In this document: piece after piece, positions 44,363-54,952 of the stretch
How the letters are laid out: each line of letters begins with the position of its first letter
How positions within the stretch are numbered: position 1 is the stretch's first letter
DNA from: Plicaturopsis crispa FD-325 SS-3
Lineage: Eukaryota; Basidiomycota; Agaricomycetes; Amylocorticiales; Amylocorticiaceae
Reading direction: 5' to 3'
Assembly: GCA_000827205.1 (NCBI GenBank)
Contig: KN832572.1
Coordinates: 358,224 to 422,223, forward strand
DNA length: 64,000 bases
The notes under the pieces: model-generated
The model's database searches: none
What the model saw: only the letters and a program-made list of their open reading frames with translations
What the model was told of the DNA's origin: nothing
Made by a program: the position numbers and the translations under genes

Positions 44363-45667
44363 TCATGGCAATGTATGTTCATTTCAATATCCGAGTCGAG
44401 GTGTCGAGATTTAACCTAGTGGCAGTGATGAGGATTTGAATGGCAGCGAAGCGGCACACAAGAGACTTGAGTGTTCACTGCTCCGAAAAGACTTGGTAGT
44501 TTTTCAAATCAATTCCGAAAGCAACGGTCGCCTTTGCTCGCGGTCCCTTCCCCATTCAAACTACAAACCCAACTCAATCCAAACCATGCTCCACCACACT
44601 GTGCCGTATCATCCCACCCCGCGAGTGTTTGTTATCTCCTTCCAGCTAAAACACCGCCAGTGAATGCTAACAGTGTTTTGCTTTTTCAGCCGCCAGGCGC
44701 GTTGCAAGCACCCTCCGAACGAAACCCTGCTGTCCTACCCTTCACTCCACGCCCCCCAATCCACTCCAATTGCCCATTTTACCGGCGGCGGACGCAGTGG
44801 TCGGGGGCATGAAACGTCACCGGTAGTTTAAGTACAACAGGTGCGCGCCATGCATTCCGTCCTTTTTTCGTCCCCGGGCTAGTGCGGCAGCGACGTGGCA
44901 AACACAGTCACGGTCACCATCCGCGTACTCACAGTCACCATCCGCGTACTCGCACCACGCCAGCGCCAGCCTGAGAACTGACAGGACTCGCCTTGCGGAC
45001 ATGCGGACATGCACGACCAGCCTGCTGAAATGCACGACCAGCTTGCCAAACTTCGGCGTGGCCAGCCTTCGTGCGCAACGCCGGGAGACTCCACGGAGCG
45101 TTGAATCTGCGGACGCGCGCTGTGGTTGAGCGAGGTCCGTCTGGCGTCTCTGTCGGCTTTGGGCGCGTGAGTTGGCTCTGGATGCGTGAATTGGGCCTTG
45201 TGTACGCGTCAGGGGCGTCGATTGTGTACGCGTCAGGCGCGTCCATTACGCACTCGCACGCGTCAATGCCCTGTACAGCACCCATAGCCGCCCTACTCGA
45301 GCTTACGCTGTACGTTATCCACGGTAGCATCGTGTACATACCCACCCGCGCCTTACGCTCTCGAATATCAATGCGGACGCTGAGCTGGAACTTGCATCTC
45401 TCAGAGCCGTGTTCGGGTACGTCGAGCACAAAAACGTAGCACCCATTCAATTCAAGTCAGATCAGTTCAGAAAACATAGCGGTCTACCACCCCCTTCTCT
45501 TTCCTTCCCCTTCCTCTTCCCCTCCTCCTTCCTCTCCCCCTTCTCTTTCCTTTTCCCCCCCTTCTCCCCCTCCCCCCATCTTTTCCCCTTGCTCTCGTCT
45601 AACACGTTTTGTGCGCCCAAAGTAAACCAAGGCAAACGCGCGCCTAAGCCTTCGTAGCCTCACGAGC
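44363..45667. other. Intergenic region with pyrimidine tract
   Basis: 1.3 kb without a supported gene. Holds TGCACGACCAGC repeats near 45009-45045 and two direct copies of a CAGTCACCATCCGCGTACTC unit at 44927-44949. A nearly pure C/T run lies at 45484-45600, just past the end of MnSOD. Confidence 0.5.
45484..45600. repeat. Polypyrimidine tract
   Basis: About 115 nt almost wholly C and T on the plus strand (CCCTTC and CTTTCC units), lying in the 3' flank of MnSOD. Able in principle to form triplex DNA. Confidence 0.7.
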
Positions 45668-47729
45668 TCACGCCTTCGTAGCCTCCACGAAGCGCCGCTC
45701 CGCCTCTGCAAAGTTGACCACGTTCCAGATCGCGTTGAGGTACTGTGTGTGGGGTAGGGGTTAGCGTCAGGGTCAGCGTATCCAGTAGGGTGCATTGGGG
45801 GTGAGCGGGAGGGGGTGTGGGGTGCGAGAGGGGAGAAGGAGGAAGCGCGAAGAAAGAAAAGCACCACTCACGTCAGGCTTCACGTTCTTGTACTGCAGGT
45901 AGAAAGCCTATCGGTGGGGTGGGTTAGCGTTTTGTTCGTTTCGGGTTCGGTTCGTAGGGTAGAAAGGTGGAGGGAGGGTAGGGTAGGAGGGGGAGGGGAG
46001 GGGAGGGATGGGAGGGGAGAGAAGGGGAGGGGAGAAGGGGAGGTGTGGGGAGATTCGTGTTGTATGTGAAGCGTGTGGATAACGAGAGGTAGAGGATAAG
46101 ATGAGGTAAGGGCGGATGGATGTGGGTGAAGAGGTCAACGTGGCGAGCGAAACGAAGCACGCCGCGCACATGCAGGCGCGCGCGATGCATAAACCACGAA
46201 AATACAACCCCACGAATACACGCAAACCACGACACTAAAACACGAGAAGCGAACAACGACGCGGAACGAGATACAAGCAAAAAAGAAGGAAACAGAGGAC
46301 AAAGAGAGAAAACACGCACATGCTCCCAGATATCGATCCCGATGATGGGCGTGTGCGCTGTTGGGTACGGGCGTCAGTAGGTTGTTTTTCTAGCGTTATA
46401 GCAGACAGTGACATGTTGGCGGCGGGGTCGATGAGAGGGAAGCGAGGAAGCGCAGGAGATGGGATGGACAAGCCGCGATAGCGAGACGGTGCGGGGTGGG
46501 GAGTCGGCGAGAGGAAGACGTGGCGCGGGGTAGACAAGGACCGCGAGCGCGTGCCAAGGAGGACACGGCGTGCGCGCGGTGAAGCACGCGCGATGGGAGA
46601 AACAGCGTGCGCAATAGACAGACGCGGCACGCAACCCCTCACCAAACACAGCGCACGAAACACACGCGGAGGGCACATGCGCGCCCCAAAACAGCACGCC
46701 CGCCGCAAAAACAGCACACGGACGCCCTGTCGACCCTGTCCTAAGCCCTGCCCCCAGCCCCGCTCACAGACTTGCAGGCGGTCTGGCGTGGAGGGCGCAC
46801 GCGCGTCCTCACAATTGAAGGGAAGACGCGCGTGCGAGCGAAGGGCACGAGCACGACACGACGCGAGCACAGGGCATGGCACGGCACGAGCAGGGCGCCA
46901 TGCCAAGTGAAGCTGTGAGCAGACGGCAGGGACAGGGCGCCCAGAGAAAGGGCGGAAAGGGTGCAGGACGAGAGGCAGCAGCATACCGGCGACCGTCCCC
47001 ACCACCGGCATGAACGTCGTCCACCACCCAAACAGTCGCCTCCAGCGCAAAACAGCAAACGTCCCAACCCACGCACATCACCCCAAAAAACGCACGACGA
47101 AAAATCACACTCACAAAGCAACGGATCCTGATTCGCCGTAGTCACCACCTCCAACTTTCCCGTCTCCTTGCTCCACCCCAGCCAACCCCACCCACTCCCC
47201 TGCACCCCCGCCGTCCTCTGGTTAAACACCTTCTTCATCTCCTCCACCCCGCCGAAATCCCTTTCCACCGCCTCTCCCAATTTGCCCGTAAGCGCAGAGG
47301 CGGATGTGGAGGGGGAGGGCGGGGCGAGGTTGGCCCAGAAGAGCGAGTGGTTGATGTGTCCGCCGCCGTTGAATTTGAGCGCGGCTTGTAGGGCGATTTG
47401 GGATTTGATCGCTGCGGTGGGGGAGGAGGGAGGGGAGGAGGGGGAGGTGGAGAGGGCGGAGTAGGAGGCTTCTGCGGCGTTGAGGCCTGCGACGTAGGCT
47501 GCGTGGTGCTTGGTGTGGTGCAGGGTCATGATCTCGGCGGAGATGTACGGCTCTAGCGCCTACTCATCCATTCATTCAGTTAGTAAGCCACGAAGGAAGG
47601 GAGGGAGGAGGGGAGGGGACGGACATTGTAAGCATAAGGCAAGTCGGGGAGGGTGTGCAGGCCGGCGTTGGCGCGCACGGACAGAGCGCGGACGGAGCGG
47701 AGGGCGGATGTGCGCGCGAGGGTTAACAT
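45668..47729 (-). CDS. sod2: Manganese superoxide dismutase, mitochondrial
   Basis: Converts superoxide to peroxide in the matrix. Five exons: 47729-47625, 47559-47115, 46357-46320, 45907-45872 and 45742-45668, totalling 699 nt (232 residues). MLTLARTSALRSVRALSVRA is an Arg-rich mitochondrial presequence. Then LPDLPYAYN, MTLHHTKHHAAYV (metal His), GGGHINHSLFWANL (metal His), GSGWGWLGWSKETG, PIIGIDIWEH (metal Asp and His), AFYLQYKNVKPD and YLNAIWNVVNF. All metal ligands are present. A Ser/Pro insert (STSPSSPPSSPTA) follows the first helix. Introns 2 and 3 are 757 and 412 nt, far above the local norm of about 55, and rich in GA runs. Exons are clean, so it should be active. Confidence 0.92.
45945..46110. 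repeat. G/A-rich low-complexity run in MnSOD intron 3
   Basis: Repeated GGGAGGGG, GGGTAGG and GGGGAGAAGG words on the plus strand. Several G-runs of three or four are close enough for G-quadruplex folding on the non-transcribed side; the pre-mRNA is C/U-rich here. Confidence 0.75.
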
Positions 47730-48466
47730 CGTCGTCGGAGTCTTGGTATGGGAATTCAGTCGTTGGTTGAAGGAAAGAAAGAGAAAGAGAGGGAAAGAGG
47801 GAGGCGTTCGTCATAAGCCGTATAAGGCCGGGTGGTCACGCGATCAGGTGGCGTAGTGGCGCTGTAACTTGGCTGTATCGTCCGTCTTGTACTTGTACAA
47901 CTCTCGCTTTCTATCTATCTGCTGTCCCTGGATTTCTCGCTGTCTGTCCTGTACTCGCTTTCTATCTATCCACAAGGAGCGCATCGATATTTATTTTCAT
48001 GGCACTCGACACCATCGACGACGACTCCCTAATCTATATATTCGCTTTCCTCGCCATCCCAGAAATTCTCGCCCTCAGGCAGGTCCGTCGCCCCTCCCTT
48101 AACACACACAGACCTTTCGTGTCTCATTGTCTGAATCACATACGTATCCTACATACAGACATGCAAACGCCTGCACGCCATATCGAAGCTCCGCACCGCC
48201 TGCTCCACCCACGTCCTCGCGCAGGGCTTCCCCTTCCCCCCTGCCCCGCCCATCCACGCTCTTGAGGAGCGCACGCGCCACGCCTATCGTCTCGGCTCGA
48301 AGTGGCTTCAATCCCAGTCGCAGCAGTCGGCATTGGCGACGCGCAGGGGATGGTCGGTATCCCCAAACACGAGCGGCGCGTCCATCTCCGACGTGCGCTT
48401 CATGCCGGGCAGGTGGCTGCTCACCGTGTCCAAGGGTATCTGGTCCGTGCTCACCGCTTGGGATAT

Positions 48467-48615
48467 CCCCAATCACCACCATCAACACGATCACCTCCCC
48501 CACCCCAACCTCCACCACCACCACGATCACGGCGGCTTGCACCACGACCACGACCACCACCACGACAACGACGACCACGACGACCACCACCACCACCCCA
48601 ATCACAACGGCGGCT
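48467..48615 (+). repeat. His/Asp-codon expansion
   Basis: CAC/GAC/CAT-rich block coding for HHHHDHGG and HHDHDHHHDNDD-type runs, about 50 residues, placed exactly where copy 2 has only HHDHG between AWDI and LHKIAEW. An expansion of a pre-existing His-rich spot. Confidence 0.85.
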
Positions 48616-48707
48616 TGCACAAGATCGCAGAATGGTGCCCCAAGGGCGCAGGCGCCATATTCAACGGCTTCGCCGTCAACACCGACCCCAGCGCGGACGC
48701 GGACCTC

Positions 48708-48795
48708 GCTATCTCGGTGTTACAAGATGGCTATCTCGGTATTACAAGATGGCTATCTCGGTATTACAAGATGGCTATCTCGGTATTACAAGATG
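48708..48795 (+). repeat. 22-bp tandem repeat, four units
   Basis: Unit built on CTATCTCGGTATTACAAG; copy 2 has it once (coding AISVLQDGF). Three extra units add 66 nt, so the frame is kept: AISVLQDGYLGITRWLSRYY and onward. Units are nearly identical, so the growth is recent. Confidence 0.9.
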
Positions 48796-49005
48796 GGTTC
48801 GTCTCATTTATGCACTCCATCGTGTCTAATCGTAAACGGTTCTGCGACTGACTGAGTATGGGTGCGTGGTGTAGGTGGCAGAGGATCGAGCTCCTCCAGC
48901 TCTATCGCCCCGATGATAATCGCGCGAATGATGATGGCGCGGGGAAAGGGAAAGCGAGTTTCCGCATCCTCGGCACCATAAAAACGTGGTACAAACCCGT
49001 CGCCC

Positions 49006-49580
49006 TCCAAGGCACCGTCCTCGCGTCGAGCGACGACGGCACCGTCCTAGCGTCCTCGCGTCGCCCTGCACGGCACCGTCCTCGCGTCGCCCTCCACGGC
49101 ACCGTCCTCGCGTCGCCCTCCACGGCACCGTCCTCGCATCGCCCTCCACGGCTCCGTCCTCGCATCGCCCTCCACGGCTCCGTCCTCGCGTCGCCCTACA
49201 CGGCACCGTCCTCGCGTCGCGCTACACGGCACCGTCCTCCCGTCGCCCTCCACGGCACCACCGTCCTCGCGTCGAGCGACGACGGCACCGTCCTCCCGTC
49301 GCCCTCCACGGCCCCGTCCTCGCGTCGCCCTGCGCGGGAACGTCCTCGCGTCGCCCTCCACGGGACCGTCCTCGCATCGCGCTACACGGCACCGTCCTCG
49401 CGTCGCCCTCCACGGCACCGTCCTCGCGTCGCCCTCCACGGCACCGTCCTCGCGTCGCCCTCCACGGCACCGTCCTCGCGTCGCCCTGCGCGGCACCGTC
49501 CTCGCGTCGCCCTCCACGGCCCCGTCCTCGCGTCGCCCTCCACGGCACCGTCCTCCCGTCGAGCGACGACGGCGCGGAGA
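49006..49580 (+). repeat. 26-bp coding minisatellite, about 21 units
   Basis: Unit begins CGTCGCCCTCCACGGC and ends ACCGTCCTCG. It grew from one 26-bp stretch in exon 2 that copy 2 has once (at about 53989-54014, coding VALHGTVLAS). As 26 is not a multiple of 3, successive units read in rotating frames, giving VALHGTVLAS, SPSTAPSSRR and PPRHRPRVA-type peptides. No frame of the unit has a stop, on either strand. Two units carry an extra AGCGACGACGGC segment. Confidence 0.92.
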
Positions 49581-50554
49581 CCGTCATCTGCGACGAGCGA
49601 CGACGACGCGGAGACCGTCATCTGCGACTGGAGGAAACGCGCGTGCGCCGTCTTGCGAAGTGGACGGGAGGCTGGTTACAGCTCCTGGCAGGTATGTTCG
49701 CCTTCTTCCCTTCATTTCTCTTCCCTTCCTTCCCTTAATTCCGTTGATTCCGTGACGAGGGGCTGAGGGAGATTAATATTAATATTGACATGGCGGTTGA
49801 TGGACGCAGCACGACAGATGCATCCAAGTCGTCTTTGCGTACAAGAGCATTCTCGTCGTGCGCGCGCGCTCGATTAACCTCTTCCCCGAGCCCCGAAGTC
49901 TGGGATGCGATGGCACGAAGTCTAGGATCGGTGTGTACATATGCAATGTATCGCCCTCATCGCTGACACCCGATTATTGACCGAAGAGGCCGCCCAGTAC
50001 TTATTTAGAGACGAAGGGGTCGTCGCCGTTAACGTTCAGGGTCTTGGGGATACCCGCTGATGCACAACGCGCACGTAGGCTTGCGGTTCTTGAAGCCGAA
50101 TCGTCAACAGCTCGGATGTGGCCTACGTGACGCGACGGACTACGGGATACTAGCACCAATTTCTAGCCTGCCTCACACGGGCTCTCGGTGACGCGCCGAT
50201 TCAGCCTGCCCCCTCCACTGGCGATGCGACGACGCGGTATGTGATATGCGTCTCCAAATATCTCCAACACGTCCGCCAACGCTTACATTCGCGCAACGGT
50301 AGCATCGGACGTCCGACGCGGAAGACGGTGTGCCACGGGTAAAAGAACTTTCTCGAAAGAGCTGCCAGCATTTATACCCAACGGGCCCACTGGCATGGCA
50401 TGTCCGACTTGGACTTGGACGCGACACACACACGATGTAGCGCATCCTGCCACGGGATATGCGTCGACTTGCGCTCAGGCGACGCGGACGTCGTATGCGG
50501 AGGACATTGCGCCACGATCTGCGGAAAGTTCTCGAAGGCACCGCCGTTATATAC

Positions 50555-52335
50555 AGACGACGGGCCCGACTCGGACGCGTCCTTCACGCACGCAAACACA
50601 CCGCCCGGGAGCCGCAGGGCGCCCGTCACCATCGATGCGCCGCTCCTGCATTCGCGTCTGCGCTAGGCGGTCGCCGTGCCCCGCAGCGCAACGAGCGACT
50701 CGGACACGATCCACGCGACCCGACACGACACGTTCTACGGACCTGGCACGGGCGTTAGGCGGCACACGAAAAATCTGGACTCTCGCCACACGCTAGCGGC
50801 TGACGGCAACGCGGAGGGTGCCCTTCAGAAGGACGTGCACCTCGAAGTTTATTGAAGGCGCTGTCGGTACTTACGGACGACGGCGCCCCAAGATGCCCGC
50901 CAACAACTCGCCGAACACGGCCGACGCGACGCGACGCGTTGACTTGCGCTGAGTAGACGGCAATACCAGCTCCGGGAGGATTTGCCCCACGGTCTGCGAC
51001 TCTGCGGAATGTAGTTGGGGCGTCTCAATCCCTATTCGCAAACTGCACAGACCACGTGATGTTTCAATCCCCGCGACGGGCGACATATTCGAGCCCAGCA
51101 AATCGGAGTTACAATTCTAGTTCGGCGGCGACGGCGACGCGCGAGGTGGCTGTCGAGACGCGCCTGCAGAAATGTCGACTCTTTTACCACTCGACACAGC
51201 ACATTTCGCGACAAGTTTGGGTGACGAAAGTTGCTTATAATGATAGTCTAATGAAAGTCTTCGGAGCAGAATTTCAAAATTTGGACACATTCCTCAGAGG
51301 TAGTGTCTCAACTGGAAAGTTTGAAAAAATGAGGCCGAAAATAAAAGATCTGCTCCAAAGACTTTGCTCTATGCACATTTAGAAGTAGGATACACATTTT
51401 ATTTCAGGCAAAACGGTTGAGGGGAAGTCGATATAACTTGACCTCGAAGGCGGGCCTTTGGGCGAGCATGTCTCGTTCAGGCGAGAAATTGTTGTACGTA
51501 ATCCCTCAATGGCAGCCAAATGCCCGCCATCGAGGTCAACTTATATCGACTTCCCCTCGACCGTTTTGCTTGAAGTAAAATGTGTATACTCCTCCTAACT
51601 GTGCATAGAGAAAAGTCTTCGGAGCAGGTTTTCTATTTATGGTCTCATTCTTTCAAACTTTGCAGTTGAGACCCTTCTGCGGAGGAACGGGACCAAAACT
51701 TGAAATTCTGTTCCGAAGACTTTCGTTAGACTGTCATTCCGAGCAACTTTCCTCACTCAAACTTGTCGCGAAATGTGCTGTGTCGAGTGGTAAAAGAGTC
51801 GACATTTTTCTCTGTGGCGCGCTCGCGGTGGCGCAGCGCGTCTTTACATGCCGAACTTTCGGCAAAGTGTAACGGACGGCAAGGTTCGGCATCTCCCTTT
51901 ATAGGACGTCGTGGGAATGTACGCTCGGGGCTTTTATTTTGGCAGGCGTTGAGACCCCCCAATGTAGTACTCGAAGGCACCCCCTTTTCTGCAAACGACG
52001 GGCCCTGGGATGCGGCCACCCAACGACTCGAGCACGATCCACGAGACGGGACGCAACACATTCTTCGGACCTGGCACGGGTGATAATTGGCACACGAGAA
52101 ATCTGGATGGACAATCCGCTAATGGCTGATGGCAGCTCACGAGGGGCGCACTTTAGGAGGTCGTGCAACCCGAGGTTTCTCGAAGCCGCCACAACTATTT
52201 ACAGACGACGGCGCCCTAAGATTCCTGCTAACAGCTCACCGGACACGACCGCCGCGACGCGACACATTTCTACGGACTCGGCACGGGTGCCGGTGATGAG
52301 CGGCACACGACAAATCTGAATACCCCATCCGCTAG
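50555..52335. repeat. Satellite-like degenerate repeat, at least four units
   Basis: Units of about 210-310 bp start with an ACAGACGACGG word followed by GCCC or GCGCCC (near 50556, 50874, 51992 and 52199). They share CGATCCACG, TTCTACGGACCTGGCACGGG, GGCACACGA, AAATCTGGA and CGCTAGCGGCTGACGGC. Units diverge by roughly 20-30 percent by eye. The third unit is split by the fold-back element. Confidence 0.7.
51170..51807. mobile_element. Fold-back (palindromic) element
   Basis: Two inverted arms of about 291 bp (51170-51460 and 51517-51807) separated by 56 bp. Both arms start outside with AAATGTCGACTC and contain TTACCACTCGACACAGCAC, CATTTCGCGACAAGTTTG, AGTCTTCGGA, GGGGAAGTCGATATAA and TTGACCTCGA. 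By eye the arms match at 85-90 percent. No protein is encoded. AT-rich, unlike the GC-rich repeat it sits in. I could not identify a target duplication, so the superfamily is unknown; a MITE-like or fold-back DNA element fits best. Confidence 0.75.
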
Positions 52336-52532
52336 CGGCTTACGGTCTCATTTTTGCCAACCTCAGCTCTGGCAGCAGCGCAGCCTGCGACTTACTTACA
52401 TCTTAGAGTCTGACGTGCACTCTATACATGGGCCCCTGAGCCCGACCAACCAAAGGTCGGGCGGCGAAGGGGCCCGTCTGTTAATTGATTTTGAAAGTAC
52501 TCTATCTCACCGTAATTCAAACTTGCTCAAAA

Positions 52533-52560
52533 CCCGTGGCGTAGCACGGGTCCCTGCTAG
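52533..52560 (+). mobile_element. Helitron-like 3' terminus
   Basis: A hairpin CCCGTG-GCGTAG-CACGGG ends at 52550, followed six bases later by CTAG and then T. A subterminal hairpin plus CTRR before a host T is the Helitron 3' hallmark. No Rep/helicase gene is present and I could not fix a 5' TC end, so at most this is a non-autonomous element or fragment. Confidence 0.5.
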
Positions 52561-53109
52561 TTTACTATTAATCAAGGTTAAAAATCGTTCAATGCTCGCA
52601 GCGTCCGATTTGATTGATAGTAGAGACTGTACTAGTAGGATTTAATCATTAATATTGTGGAATCGCACCTACGTACGGTGCTCGATTACACATAGGCATT
52701 GGTCGACGGATCTAGATAATGGATTAATTTCCGTTTAATTCCCGATTTGTTGGGTTGTGTTTGGATCGGTTGGAGCGCCCACCGCCACCTCAGGCTGATG
52801 AGTCTCTTACACTGGACGAGACACTTGGTCAACCGTCGCGGCCATCCTTCATCTGCGTTAGCGCGAGCTAACTGCATCTCTATCAGCTCGGAGTACCCGC
52901 TCCCTGCCTCCTTCGGCATCCCCGCACTCGCCCACATACCGCACTCGCCCACATACCGCACTCGCCCACCCTTGTACTCGTCCGTCTTGTATAAGTTATA
53001 CATCTTTCGCTTTCTATCTGCTTTCCCTGGCTTTCTCGCTGTCCTATACTCGCTTTCCATCCATCCACAAGGGGTCCTCAAGGAACGCATCGGATATTAA
53101 TTTATTTTC

Positions 53110-54952
53110 ATGGCACTCGACACCATCGACGACGACACCCTAATCTGTATATTCGCTTTTCTCGCCATCCCAGAAATCCTGGCGCTCAGGCAGGTCGGTC
53201 GCAGCTTTTGGGTGTTTGTTCTGAATCACATATCCTACATACAGACATGCAAACGCCTGCACGCCATATCGAAGCTCCGCATCGTCTGGCGCAACGCCTG
53301 CTCCACCCACGTCCTCGCGCAGGGTTTCCCCTTCCCCCCTACCCCGCCCATCCACGCTCTCGATCTACCAGATCTCGAGACGCGCACGCGCCACGCATAC
53401 CGACTGGGCAGAAAGTGGCAGCAGCAGTCGTCGCAGTCGTCGCAGTCGCAGTCGCAGTCTGCATCGACGAATATTAATCCGCGCAGGGAATGGTCGGTGT
53501 CCCTGAACGCGAGCGCGTCCATCTCGGACGTGCGCTTCGTGCCGGGGCGGAAGGGGCCGTGGCTCCTTACCGTGTCCAAGGGCATCTGGTCTGTTATCAC
53601 CGCATGGGATATCCATCATGATCACGGCTTGCACAAGATCGCAGAATGGTGCCCCAAGGGCGCTATATTCAATGGTTTCGCCGTCAACACCGACGCGAGC
53701 GCGGACGCCTCGCTGGCCATCTCGGTATTACAAGATGGGTTCGTCATTTATGCACTCCATCGTGCTCATCATGAACGGTTCTGGCGACTAACTAAGTACG
53801 TGTGTGTGTGTGTGTTTGTGTGTGTTTGTGCTGCAGGTGGCAGAGAATCGAGCTCCTCCAGCTCTATCGGCCTGACCATGGCGCGGACGCGAAGGCGAAT
53901 GATGGCGCGGGGGCGAAGGCGAATGATGGCGGAAATGGGAAGGCGAGTTTCCGCAGCCTCGGCACCATCAAAACATGGTACAAGCCCGTCGCCCTACACG
54001 GCACCGTCCTAGCGTCCAGCGACGACGGCGCGGAGACCGTCATCTGCGACTGGAAGAAACGCACCTGCGCCGTCTTGCGCAGTGGACGGGAGGCCGGTCA
54101 AAGCTCCTGGCAGGTATGTATTTCTCTTCCATTGCTTCCCTAATCCTACGGGGCTGGGACTGATTGATTGAAACTGAAACTAACTGAAATTGAAACTGAA
54201 ACGGACGGACGCAGCACGACCGATGCATCCAAGTCATCTTCGCGCACAAGAGCATTCTCGTCGTGCGCGCTCGTTCGATTAACCTCTTCCCCGAACCCGT
54301 TCTGTCCGACCGTCTGCCGATGAGGCTGTACGAATCGATTGGCCGCCATTCGTTTGGCTGGATCGACGGCGTCTCCGTTGCCGTCAACAAGCGCTCCACC
54401 TACACGACATCGTCTTCTCGCCAAAGTCTGTCGTCGTCCCGCCGGGGTCTGTCAATCCTGATACGCGCAGAAACAGACGACCCGTGGGCGTCGGACGCAC
54501 ACCACTTGGATCTCTACGACCTGCTTCCTAATCCCGCATTCTCCGACACGACCGATGATGGCAAAATCGTCCCGCCATACGTCTTCCCGCCTACACTGGC
54601 GGCACAAGTCCAGTCCGTACGGGGTTCGCTCCGCTGTACCGGCCTAGTCCTCGGCCAGTACGGCACGGCAATCTGGATCCACCCGCCCCAGGATCGCGCG
54701 GTTACAGGCCTCGTACCTAACGATACCACGGACGTGCCTCCTGGTAGTGTCCCTACCGACGCACACGAGTGCCTTGTCGCGGCGGTGTTTCCAGGGCCAC
54801 TGCGTTCCGCAGATGCGTCGCCCGACGTCCACGCCCAGCGCGTCATGCCTCACGATTCTTCGAATAATTGGAGCGCACTTGACTACGATGAGGATCTCGG
54901 TCGGATCGCGCTGGGTTCTGGGGCGGGCGAGGTAACGGTGCTGGAGTTATGA
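53110..54952 (+). CDS. F-box protein with predicted beta-propeller (copy 2, intact)
   Basis: Exons 53110-53795, 53837-54113 and 54215-54952 give 1701 nt, 566 residues. The N-terminus MALDTIDDDTLICIFAFLAI with PEILALRQVGRSF is an F-box. The rest looks like a degenerate propeller: SISDVRFVPGRKGPWLLTVS, KGIWSVITAWDIHHDHG, FNGFAVNTDASADASLAISV, WQRIELLQLYRPDH, LGTIKTWYKPVALHGTVLAS, DDGAETVICDWKKRTCAV, CIQVIFAHKSILVVRARS, SFGWIDGVSVAV and the closing YDEDLGRIALGSGAGEVTVL strand. Presumed SCF adaptor. Intron 1 is a GT microsatellite and intron 2 holds GAAACT repeats. Direct duplicate of 47999-49975, including about 110 bp of promoter. Confidence 0.85.

Larger units (their letters stand above)
47999..49975 (+). 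pseudogene. F-box/propeller gene, copy 1: expanded and truncated
   Basis: Paralogue of the gene at 53110-54952. Starts MALDTIDDDSLIYIFAFLAI, then TCKRLHAISKLRTACSTHVL, SGASISDVRFMPGRWLLTVS, KGIWSVLTAWDIP, EWCPKGAGAIFNGFAVNTD and later WQRIELLQLYRPDD, LGTIKTWYKPVALQGTVLAS and DDGAETVICD. Changes against copy 2: the exon 1 to 2 border has lost one base after NRKRF, the early F-box segment is reworked, and three internal arrays have grown (a His/Asp block, a 22-bp repeat and a 26-bp minisatellite). The last exon stops at SINLFPEP and jumps to what is 3' UTR in copy 2, a loss of about 0.65 kb. Unlikely to make a working protein. Confidence 0.85.
49982..53109. other. Repeat island between the two F-box/propeller copies
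   Basis: 3.1 kb with no gene. Holds satellite-like GC-rich repeats (about 50390-51110 and 51980-52330), a fold-back element (51170-51807), a Helitron-like 3' end (52533-52560), and then unique sequence leading to the promoter of copy 2 from about 52980. Confidence 0.75.

Noticed and set aside
46235-47050. 271-codon open frame on the minus strand
   Set aside because: It lies within large introns of MnSOD and has an Arg/Pro-rich composition with no domain.
48858-49766. Long open frames of about 300 codons on the plus strand and 156 on the minus strand
   Set aside because: They are produced by the 26-bp minisatellite, which is free of stops in every frame; not separate genes.
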